10,136 nt of DNA from NCBI GenBank assembly GCA_013696525.1, contig JACCYK010000476.1:1-10136 (forward strand), written 5' to 3'. This document shows positions 1-6,140 of the stretch, piece by piece. Positions within the stretch are counted from its first letter, which is position 1, and every line of letters starts with the position of its first letter. This DNA is from Chloroflexia bacterium (GTDB lineage: Bacteria > Chloroflexota > Chloroflexia > Thermomicrobiales > UBA6265). A program made the translations under genes and the position numbers. Below the pieces are notes generated by a model. That model had not been told where the DNA came from, did no database searches, and worked only from the letters and a program-made list of their open reading frames with translations.

Positions 1-2
1 CC

Positions 3-1193
3 ACCGCGGTCGCGGTCGGCGTGCTGCTGGCCACCGAGCTCTCCTCCGAAGAATTTGCCGGTCTCGCCTCCGCCGGTTCGGTCATCGGCGCCGCCCTGAT
101 CGCGATCCCGGTCTCCCGGTTGATGGACGTGCATGGCCGGCGGCCGGGGCTGCTGCTCGCGTATGCGATCGGGATCGTCGGTGCCGTCGTCGTGGTCATC
201 GGCGCCATCAACGGTTCATTCCCCCTGGCCCTGCTCGGGCTGGTGGCCGCCGGCGGCGGCACCACGGCGACCCTGCAATCCCGGTACGCGGCGACTGATC
301 TGGCCAGCCCGGACCGGCGCGGCCGGTCGCTGGCGACCGTGGTTTGGGCGACCACCATCGGCTCGGTCCTGGGGCCAAACCTGGCCTCGCCGATGGGACG
401 ATTTGCCGAGTCGATCGGCATCCCGTCGCTGGCCGGGCCCTACCTGCTGACCATGGTCGTCTTCCTCCTGTCGGCAACGCTCATCTTCGTCTTCCTGCGG
501 CCCGACCCGTTGCTCGCGGCCCGCGCCAGCCAGCGAGCCGCGGCCGGGGTCACGACCGCCACGACGCGGGTGAAACGCTCGATGCGGGAAGCGCTCGCCA
601 TCATCTTCTCGACCCCGGCCGCGCTCCTGGGCTTTGCCGCCATCGTCTTGGGCCATTCGGTGATGGTCGGCGTGATGTCGATGACGCCGGTTCATCTCCA
701 CCACGCCGATGCGACGTTGGAAGTGATTGGGCTGGTCATCAGCCTGCACATCGCCGGCATGTACGCGGCCTCGCCCCTCGTCGGCATCGCCGCCGATCGC
801 TTTGGGCGGCGGCCGGTGATCGCCACCGGCTGTGGGCTCTTGCTGGTGGCGGTGGCCGTCGCCGGCACCGCCAGCGGCCACGACTCGACGCGGCTCGCGA
901 TCGGGCTCGCCATCCTCGGCCTCGGCTGGTCCTGCACCATGATCGGCGGCTCGACCCTGCTGACCGACTCGGTATCGCTCTACCAATTGCCAAACGTGCA
1001 AGGCACGGCGGACGTGATGATGGGCTTTGCCGGCGCCTCCGCCGGCATCCTGGCCGGGGTCGTCATCGCCTTCGGCTCGTACGCCATCCTCTCCGCCATC
1101 GCCGCCGTGATGATTGTGCCCTTACTCCTGATCGCCGTCCAAGCGGCCTGGCGCCACCCGACGAGGACCGCCGTCGACGCGGCGGCGGACTGA
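3..1193 (+). CDS. MFS transporter, 5'-truncated by window edge
   Basis: Major facilitator superfamily permease of the inner membrane, probably an efflux-type transporter of unknown substrate. The frame is open to the left edge (first complete codon at 3), so the true start and most of TM1 lie outside. The GTG at 21 is only the first in-window start-like codon and falls inside hydrophobic sequence. Of a typical 400-430 residue protein, 397 codons' worth is here. Two loop motifs that define the family are visible: VSRLMDVHGRRPG at about 111-149 (motif A, loop 2-3) and its repeat in the second half, GIAADRFGRRP, at about 783-815. Alternating hydrophobic segments fill the rest, with a polar central linker around 525-590 (ARASQRAAAG... 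to KRSMREAL), as expected between the two six-helix bundles. The C-terminus is short and polar. The gene converges on the - strand ORF and ligase downstream. The family call is firm; the substrate cannot be read from sequence. Confidence 0.9.
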   Translation, partial: TAVAVGVLLATELSSEEFAGLASAGSVIGAALIAIPVSRLMDVHGRRPGLLLAYAIGIVGAVVVVIGAINGSFPLALLGLVAAGGGTTATLQSRYAATDLASPDRRGRSLATVVWATTIGSVLGPNLASPMGRFAESIGIPSLAGPYLLTMVVFLLSATLIFVFLRPDPLLAARASQRAAAGVTTATTRVKRSMREALAIIFSTPAALLGFAAIVLGHSVMVGVMSMTPVHLHHADATLEVIGLVISLHIAGMYAASPLVGIAADRFGRRPVIATGCGLLLVAVAVAGTASGHDSTRLAIGLAILGLGWSCTMIGGSTLLTDSVSLYQLPNVQGTADVMMGFAGASAGILAGVVIAFGSYAILSAIAAVMIVPLLLIAVQAAWRHPTRTAVDAAAD

Positions 1194-1219
1194 GACGCGA
1201 GGCACTCACCTCTCGATCG

Positions 1220-1468
1220 CTACGGCACCATGACCGTCTCATAGAGTTGCTCACGGAGCGCCGCTTGCGCGGTGTAGCTCGCGGCCGGCGCCTCATGGGT
1301 CGTCACCAGCATCGACGCGCCGGGTTGCAACACCTGGCACCGCGCGTAAGTCGTCGCCGCCGTCGCCTCCCCGGTGCTGTCCGCGCCCATCCCCGCTGGG
1401 TAGGCTGAGTTGGCTTCGATCCTAAAGCAGGCGTTCAGCGCCGGCGCCAGGGATGCGGCGGAGACCAC
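1220..1468 (-). CDS. Possible small hypothetical protein (82 aa) or gene remnant
   Basis: An open frame downstream of the ligase and on the same strand. It starts at GTG 1466-1468, 28 nt after the ligase stop, and ends with TAG at 1220-1222. A G-rich stretch (ggcgggg) precedes the GTG and could act as a weak ribosome site. I do not recognise the product. In favour of coding: most third codon positions are G or C, like the neighbouring genes, and the composition is balanced, with two Cys (residues 14 and 44) and an amphipathic C-terminal end (QAALREQLYETV). Against: no domain is recognisable and there is no signal peptide or membrane segment. The same frame also stays open further upstream, antisense-like through the ligase gene, so it could be chance or the 3' remnant of a lost exported protein. 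Confidence 0.35.
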   Translation of the reverse strand: MVSAASLAPALNACFRIEANSAYPAGMGADSTGEATAATTYARCQVLQPGASMLVTTHEAPAASYTAQAALREQLYETVMVP

Positions 1469-1496
1469 ATGGGGCTGCCCCGCCAGCGTTGTCCGC

Positions 1497-3137
1497 TCAG
1501 GGCCCTGACCGCGCGGGAGCCGCCGCGACCGCGTCCAGCGCGATCCGCTTGATGCCCTTGAGATCGAGCTTGCCGGTGCCGACAACCGGCAGCGCGGCGA
1601 CTTCGACGAAGCTGGTACGGGAGGGCAGGAACAGGTTGGGCAGGCCGGCCGCGGCCAACCCCCGGCGTAGCTCTTCCGGCGTGGCGGATAGCGGCGTATG
1701 GACGACAATCAACCGCTCGCCCCGGTCCGGGTCGGGCACGGAGGTCGCCACCACCCGCGGTCCGCCCTCGTCATCGGTGCCGACAATGCCCGCCAGCGCG
1801 GACTCGACCGCGGCGAACGGCACCATCTCCCCCGCGATCTTGGCGAATCGGCTCTGGCGATCGACCAACCGGATAAAGCCATCACCGTCGATCACCGCGA
1901 CGTCGCCGGTCACGTACCACCCATCGCGGATCACGGCGGCGGTCGCTTCGGGCTGACCGAGATAGCCCTTCATCACGTTTAACCCGGTCACCAGCAACAA
2001 GCCTTGCTCATCCGGCCCCAGCTCGGCGCCGGTGTCAACATCAACCACCTTGGCCCGGACCCCGGCCACCGGCCGCCCGACCGTTCCCTCGCGGAGGGTC
2101 ACGGCCGTGGCGTCGGCGGCGCGTTCGGGCGGCGCGTTGGAGGAGATCAAAGGTGACATCTCGGTCACGCCATACGCCTCGAACGGCCGGATCCCGAACT
2201 TCTCCGCGAAGGCGTCGCTCAACTCCGGCGGCAGCCGCTCGCCGCCGGTGGCGACCACTTCCAGGCTGGCGAAATCCGCGACCTCGCATCGCCGCACGTA
2301 ATTGCGGAGGAACATCGGCGTCACCGGCAGGATGGTGCCCCGCTGCTCGCGGCAGAGCCGGCCGACCGCCTGGCCGTCAAGCGGGTTGGCGTGATAGGCG
2401 ACCTTGATGTCTTTCACCAGCATGGACCAGAGGGCGATGGTGGAGCCGAACGAGTGGAAAAAGGGCAGGACGCCGATCAGGACATCATCGGCGCTCCAAT
2501 GGATGACGGAATCGACGGCCTCGATGCTGGCCGCCAGGTTCGTGTACGTCAGCATGACGCCCTTCGGCTGGTCGGTCGTGCCGGAGGTGAAGATCAGCGT
2601 CATCACGTCGTCACCGGCGATCTGATCGAGCCCGAGCAGCTTCACCGCCAGCGGGATCGGGGCGACGTGGCCGAGCAGGGCGCCCTTGAGCTTGTCGAGC
2701 CGGGTCGGCCGCTCGCGAACGTCTTCGAGGAAAACCATCTCGGCGTCCAGCTCCAGCGGCACCTTCTCCAGGAACCGGCGGCTGGTGAGGACATGGCGGG
2801 TCCCGGACTGCCGCAACGAACCGTTCAATTGTTCCGCGGTCAGGGTGTAGTTGAGATTGAGCGTCACCCGGCGATCAAGCGCCAGGGCGAGGTTGGTCAC
2901 CACCGCGGCGGCTGATGGCGGCAGCAGGATCGCGACCCGCGGCTCGTCCTCTGCCAAGACGTGGCGCCGCAGCAGCGCCCGCAAAACCAGGGCGCGGGTC
3001 AGCAACTCGCCGCCGGTCAGCTTGGCGCCGGTCGAATCGACGATCTTGACCCCGCCCCGGCGATCACGACAGGCCCGCAACACGTCCGGCAGCAGGTCTT
3101 CTCCCCGGGGGATCGCTAGGCTGATGAGTGGAGGCAT
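1497..3137 (-). CDS. Acyl-ACP synthetase / Aas-type AMP-forming fatty acid ligase
   Basis: Adenylate-forming enzyme of the ANL superfamily, 546 aa, probably cytoplasmic or membrane-associated. It would activate a fatty acid with ATP and pass it to ACP or CoA. Core motifs in order: P-loop TSGTTDQPKG (184-193), YGVTEMSP (322-329), YVTGD (408-412), the hinge region LVDRQSRFAKIAGEMVP (424-440) and the catalytic lysine in GTGKLD (K523). The KIAGEMV stretch and the RFLEKVPLEL region near 121-130 resemble the ligase half of Aas (2-acylglycerophosphoethanolamine acyltransferase/acyl-ACP synthetase) more than the usual FadD. I chose ATG 3135-3137 because aaggag lies 6 nt upstream. The frame is open 16 codons further (to 3185), but that extension is Ala/Arg-rich and unlike the family. 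It is divergent from the acyltransferase at 3472, which supports a role in phospholipid acylation or repair. ACP versus CoA as acceptor is unresolved. Confidence 0.85.
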   Translation of the reverse strand: MPPLISLAIPRGEDLLPDVLRACRDRRGGVKIVDSTGAKLTGGELLTRALVLRALLRRHVLAEDEPRVAILLPPSAAAVVTNLALALDRRVTLNLNYTLTAEQLNGSLRQSGTRHVLTSRRFLEKVPLELDAEMVFLEDVRERPTRLDKLKGALLGHVAPIPLAVKLLGLDQIAGDDVMTLIFTSGTTDQPKGVMLTYTNLAASIEAVDSVIHWSADDVLIGVLPFFHSFGSTIALWSMLVKDIKVAYHANPLDGQAVGRLCREQRGTILPVTPMFLRNYVRRCEVADFASLEVVATGGERLPPELSDAFAEKFGIRPFEAYGVTEMSPLISSNAPPERAADATAVTLREGTVGRPVAGVRAKVVDVDTGAELGPDEQGLLLVTGLNVMKGYLGQPEATAAVIRDGWYVTGDVAVIDGDGFIRLVDRQSRFAKIAGEMVPFAAVESALAGIVGTDDEGGPRVVATSVPDPDRGERLIVVHTPLSATPEELRRGLAAAGLPNLFLPSRTSFVEVAALPVVGTGKLDLKGIKRIALDAVAAAPARSGP

Positions 3138-3471
3138 CTCCGGCTCCTTGGCTGCCACCCGCGCCGCCGCCGCTCGTGGCGGCACCAGGGAGGAATCGGA
3201 TGACCCATGGCGCGATCCATTCGCGCTTCACCCGCACAACGGGCTGGGTCGCTCGTTTATTCTGGCCCACCTCGACGATCAGCACATCGACAACACGACG
3301 GAATCGCTCGCCACGGACGTCCCGTCCGGCGTCCGCAAGACTACGGGGTCAGCCGCCGGCCCAATCCGACGTGAATTCGATAACCCCGCGGAGGCACGCG
3401 CCGGGCCCGTGACGCATGATGGAGCCAACGAGCCGACCCGACCGCTATTGCCTACCGCGGGAGAGCGATCA
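3138..3471. promoter_or_regulatory. Divergent intergenic region, ligase / acyltransferase
   Basis: These 334 nt separate the two divergent lipid genes and should hold both promoters. I see no convincing sigma-70 -35/-10 pair on either strand. A short inverted repeat, GCGCGA-tccat-TCGCGC, lies at 3210-3226, about 73 nt upstream of the ligase ATG; it could be an operator or chance in GC-rich DNA. Open frames cross the region (the acyltransferase frame is open back to 2851), but their translations are Arg/Ser/Pro-rich and match no family, so I treat them as non-coding. Confidence 0.4.
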
Positions 3472-4257
3472 ATGCATGCCGCACCAGGAGAGCGACCACG
3501 CCTGTCCAACGATCGATCAACGGCGGTCGCGATCGCCGCCACGACGGCGCCGCTCCCGCTCGTCCGGCCCACGCGCCTGGGCATGCTGCAAGCCCGCGTC
3601 GGACGGCGGCTGCTGCGGCTGATCGGCACCAAGCTGTTCCGGTTCACGTTTGACCTCGACGGTCTCAAGCGGGTGCCGCCCGGCGAGCCGCTGATCGTGG
3701 CCGCCGGTCCCCACCGGGGTTGGCTCGATTCCTTCTTGCTCATCATGGCGCTGCCCGTCACCCCGCGCCTCTATTATCTCGGCTCCGCCGAGGCAATGTT
3801 CAATACCTGGTGGAAGCGACGCTTGCTCGGCCTGTTTGGCGGCGTGGTCCCGGTCTCGACCCTGGGCCAACTCAATCGGGAGGGCCTGGAAACCTCGCTC
3901 GCGATCCTAGCCGGCGGCAACAGCCTGGGCGTCTTCCCCGAGGGCGCGGGTCAGATCGGCCACGCGGAGACCGAGCTCGGGCCGCTCAAGCGAGGCGTCG
4001 CCTTCCTCAGCCAGCGGTCGGGGCGGCGCGTGTTACCGGTCGGCCTGGCCGGCACCCGGCGGTTGTGGCGCGGCAAGACCGTCGCCCTCCGCGTGGGACC
4101 GCCCCTCGCCGCCGTCACCCCCGGTGCCGGCCGGATAGAGCAGCAAGCGTACGTCGACCAATTGGCGGCGGCGATCCAAGCCGTCATCCCGGCGCTTGCT
4201 CCTCCTCCACCGAATGAGCGGCGCCGGTGGCAGTGGCTGACCCGGATGCTGGGATGA
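3472..4257 (+). CDS. PlsC-like lysophospholipid / 1-acylglycerol-phosphate acyltransferase
   Basis: Member of the PlsC/LPLAT family, 261 aa, expected at the cytoplasmic face of the membrane. It would transfer an acyl chain to lysophosphatidic acid or another lysophospholipid. The catalytic HX4D box is H81-RGWL-D86. FPEG at 155-158 is the third family motif, which binds the glycerol phosphate. A basic hydrophobic stretch, KRRLLGLFGGVVPV (115-128), fits motif II, and LPVGLAGT (188-195) fits the usual fourth block. I chose ATG 3472 because ggga/gagag lies about 8 nt upstream. A later ATG at 3583 would remove 37 residues that look unconserved but has no ribosome site. It is divergent from the acyl-ACP synthetase, and the two together mirror the halves of fused Aas. 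The last 307 nt overlap, antisense, the long reading frame of the symporter gene, though this overlap may be an artefact of that gene's 3' end. Acyl acceptor unknown. Confidence 0.85.
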   Translation: MHAAPGERPRLSNDRSTAVAIAATTAPLPLVRPTRLGMLQARVGRRLLRLIGTKLFRFTFDLDGLKRVPPGEPLIVAAGPHRGWLDSFLLIMALPVTPRLYYLGSAEAMFNTWWKRRLLGLFGGVVPVSTLGQLNREGLETSLAILAGGNSLGVFPEGAGQIGHAETELGPLKRGVAFLSQRSGRRVLPVGLAGTRRLWRGKTVALRVGPPLAAVTPGAGRIEQQAYVDQLAAAIQAVIPALAPPPPNERRRWQWLTRMLG

Positions 4258-5759
4258 TGGCCTTTGATGCGGGCAGATCGCCACCCGCGGTCAGCCCCCC
4301 CGGGCCCCCAATCTTGGGGGAGTTGGCGCGTGTCCCCGCGGAATTGGGGGTTGGGGTGTCGATGTACGGTCGCGCGATCGGGCGCGGACGTGGCAGGGCT
4401 CGTCTCGTTGGTTGCCGGTTCCCCACTCGCCACGGGGTGGATCTCGTCGGGCAAGGTGTAGAACCGGAACATGAAGACGCTCGCCAGCATGAAGAGGCCG
4501 GCGACCGGCCCCACCAGCCGGACCCCGATCGGGTTGGCGACTGTGGCCCCCAGCGAGATCAAGCCGGCCAGGATGACGGGGGCGACCGAGGTCGTGGTCC
4601 GTTCGACGAAGCCCTGCATGCCGAAGTAGATCGCTTCCCGCCGCATCCCCGTCTGGTTCGCATCGTGATCGACGATGTCGGCGGTCAAGGCATAAGGGAA
4701 AATGTAAAGCCCCACCAGCGGCGCCCCACAGAGCACCATCGCCACCAGCACCTGAGGCAGGACCGGGACACCAGGAATGAAGCCGGCGATGAAAAGCAGC
4801 GGGTAGGCGCAGCCGGCCATCAGCATCGTCAGCCGGTAGGCTTCCCGCTTCGAGCGGGCATGGGCGTACCAGCGGACGACCGGCGCCGCCGCCAGCATGC
4901 CCAAGATCGCGGTGCCAGTCAGGATCGAGACCCAGAGCCCGATCGATTCCGGCCCGATCACCGCCGTCACATAGTACGGCAGCACCCCCAGGATCATCGT
5001 GATCCCAATCTGGAACAGGACAAAGGTCGGCAAAAAGGCGAGGAACTGCCGGTTGCGCAGCGTCGCGCCGAGTGCTTTGCCCAGCGGCATCTCCGCCGGC
5101 GCTTGCGCCCGGTCGACATGTCGCCAGACCCCGAGCGCGGCGAGGGCGCGGGTGCCGAACGAGAGCGCCACCATGAAGATCATCATCGCCTGCAAGCCGA
5201 AGCGGTCGACCAGCGGCCCGGCGGCGACCAGTCCCACGGCGGCGCCCAGGACGGCGAAGATCATGCGCAGGCTCATCAGATCGACCCGATCCCGGCTGGT
5301 CCGGGCCAGCTCGGGCATCAACGCCTCGAAGGGGCCGTTGGTGACGGTGGTGAAGATGTTGTACATGGCCATCGTGGCGAAGAGGAAAACGGCGATGGTG
5401 GCGGTGGAGGCGTTCGCCGGCGGCAGCACGACCAGCACGGCAAACAGGGCCGCCAGGGGGGTGCCGACCAGGATGAATGGCAGCCGCCGGCCCAGCCGGG
5501 ACCGGGTGCGGTCGCTCCAGTAGCCGATCAGGGTATCGTCCAGAGCGCCGATCAGCCCCAGAATGCCGAGCAGCGTTCCCACGAGCCCCAACGGCAGCAG
5601 TTGAGGCAGCCCACTCTCGGGCGATGGCGCGTAGAAGAAGAGCAGCCACGTCGCCCGGCTCCGCCCCAGCGCCTCGCTGCCGAGCGCGCTAACCGAGTAG
5701 AGCAACCTAGCCGGCAGGGGTAGCACCGCCGCGGCTGACGAATATGTCGATACCGTCAT
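3951..5759 (-). CDS. GPH/MelB-type sugar:cation symporter, aberrant C-terminal extension
   Basis: Inner-membrane MFS protein of the glycoside-pentoside-hexuronide:cation symporter family. The family signature after TM2 is clear: DDTLIGYWSDRTRSRLGRR (74-92), with acidic residues where MelB binds its coupling cation. The second signature, in the C-terminal half, is DIVDHDANQTGMRREA (361-376) followed by GMQGFVERTTTS. Hydrophobic helices run to about residue 434 (FRFYTLPDEIHP), where family members usually end within a few dozen residues. Instead the frame stays open for 602 aa. From about residue 490 the sequence is Arg/His/Pro-rich, and from about 503 it is antisense to the acyltransferase gene, so it is probably not a true tail. 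One extra G in the G7 run at 4295-4301 would give TGA at 4291-4293 and a 489-aa protein. ATG 5757-5759 has ggaggg about 8 nt upstream. The substrate is probably a sugar or glycoside but is not determined. Confidence 0.8.
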   Translation of the reverse strand: MTVSTYSSAAAVLPLPARLLYSVSALGSEALGRSRATWLLFFYAPSPESGLPQLLPLGLVGTLLGILGLIGALDDTLIGYWSDRTRSRLGRRLPFILVGTPLAALFAVLVVLPPANASTATIAVFLFATMAMYNIFTTVTNGPFEALMPELARTSRDRVDLMSLRMIFAVLGAAVGLVAAGPLVDRFGLQAMMIFMVALSFGTRALAALGVWRHVDRAQAPAEMPLGKALGATLRNRQFLAFLPTFVLFQIGITMILGVLPYYVTAVIGPESIGLWVSILTGTAILGMLAAAPVVRWYAHARSKREAYRLTMLMAGCAYPLLFIAGFIPGVPVLPQVLVAMVLCGAPLVGLYIFPYALTADIVDHDANQTGMRREAIYFGMQGFVERTTTSVAPVILAGLISLGATVANPIGVRLVGPVAGLFMLASVFMFRFYTLPDEIHPVASGEPATNETSPATSAPDRATVHRHPNPQFRGDTRQLPQDWGPGGADRGWRSARIKGHHPSIRVSHCHRRRSFGGGGASAGMTAWIAAANWSTYACCSIRPAPGVTAARGGPTRRATVLPRHNRRVPARPTGNTRRPDRWLRKATPRLSGPSSVSAWPI

Positions 5760-5873
5760 CGCTGGCGCCCTCCGTTCGTCTGGCCGCGAGACCGATCCAT
5801 TGCCCTAGCGCCCGGTCCGGGTCTCGCCCGCGTAGGACCAGTTTGCACGGTCGCCCCGGACCCGACATCGGCA

Positions 5874-5901
5874 ATAGTACGGAATTTCAGGGCGCCGTCA
5901 C
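5874..5901 (-). promoter_or_regulatory. Possible sigma-70-like promoter of the symporter gene
   Basis: Read on the - strand, GTGACG (5896-5901) and TACTAT (5874-5879) are spaced by 16 nt, each matching 4 of 6 consensus positions. The -10 lies about 115 nt upstream of the symporter ATG and downstream of the hairpin, a sensible position for a promoter of a separately transcribed gene. Matches this weak also occur by chance. Confidence 0.25.
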
Positions 5902-5939
5902 TCCGTACCCCCACGGGTTCCGATTCCAGCCTGCTTTGC

Positions 5940-5979
5940 ATGGCGAATCCCGCTGGTTTGCACCAGCGGGATTCACCAT
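5940..5979 (-). repeat. Strong 17-bp stem, 6-nt loop inverted repeat (hairpin)
   Basis: The arms at 5940-5956 and 5963-5979 are complementary at 16 of 17 positions, including a perfect 12-bp core (GAATCCCGCTGG against CCAGCGGGATTC) around the loop tttgca. The single exception is C-A in + strand RNA but becomes a U-G wobble in - strand RNA, so the stem is fully paired in the direction both flanking genes are transcribed. It lies 161 nt past the binding-protein stop and 180 nt before the symporter start. No U-tract follows on either strand, so it is not a textbook intrinsic terminator. It could be a transcript-stabilising or terminating hairpin, an operator, or one copy of a dispersed palindromic repeat. 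The structure is certain; the role is not. Confidence 0.85.
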
Positions 5980-6140
5980 TCGGAGTTTCGACCGGCCAGT
6001 CCGGGTGTGGCGTGCCTTCATCGTAGTCTAATCGAATGCGATCAGGGCAGATCGGCATTCATCCCATTGGCGCCGGGCAGTGTCGGCAACATCCCGTGCG
6101 CTCCCTTCGCCGCTGCTGATGAGCGCATCACCACCCCACG

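Larger units (their letters stand above)
5760..6140. other. 381-nt intergenic region between binding-protein gene and symporter gene
   Basis: Both flanking genes are on the - strand, so this region is the 3' flank of the ABC operon and the 5' flank of the symporter. It contains a strong hairpin (5940-5979), a weak promoter-like pair (5874-5901) and a smaller stem TGCGCTC/GAGCGCA (6097-6103 with 6121-6127) just after the binding-protein stop. Open frames on both strands (for example 5756-6058 on - and 5744-6031 on +) cross the hairpin and resemble no protein family. I regard the region as non-coding. Confidence 0.6.

Noticed and set aside
344..1408. 354-codon + strand frame overlapping the left MFS gene
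   Set aside because: Arg/His/Pro-rich translation out of frame with the transporter that carries the real motifs.
3138..3185. N-terminal extension of the ligase to the upstream start at 3185
   Set aside because: The added 16 residues are Ala/Arg-rich and unconserved in character, whereas the ATG at 3137 has aaggag at ideal spacing.
3250..3295. Promoter for the ligase gene (TTGTCG ... CAGAAT on the - strand)
   Set aside because: The two hexamers are about 23 nt apart, too far for a sigma-70 promoter.
4305..4320. CCCCCA-atct-TGGGGG hairpin as a terminator between acyltransferase and symporter
   Set aside because: Only 6 bp, no U-tract on either strand, and in a tract of C and G runs where such a palindrome is easily formed by chance.
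4291..5649. 452-codon - strand frame inside the symporter gene
   Set aside because: Low-complexity Ala/Gly/Arg/Pro translation without membrane helices. Only its final TGA at 4291 matters, as the likely stop if the G7 run is miscounted.
4227..5723. 498-codon open frame on the + strand opposite the symporter
   Set aside because: The translation is a Gln/His/Arg/Asp/Pro-rich string with no hydrophobic core or family motif. It is the antisense shadow of a gene with high GC3, and the - strand has a clear membrane protein.
5756..6058. 100-codon - strand ORF (and a 95-codon + strand ORF at 5744-6031) across the intergenic hairpin
   Set aside because: Both read through the palindrome, giving similar ESRW and PAGF strings on opposite strands. 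That is a by-product of the inverted repeat, not evidence of protein.
6097..6127. TGCGCTC/GAGCGCA stem just after the binding-protein stop as intrinsic terminator
   Set aside because: 7-bp stem with a 17-nt loop and no U-tract; too weak to call.
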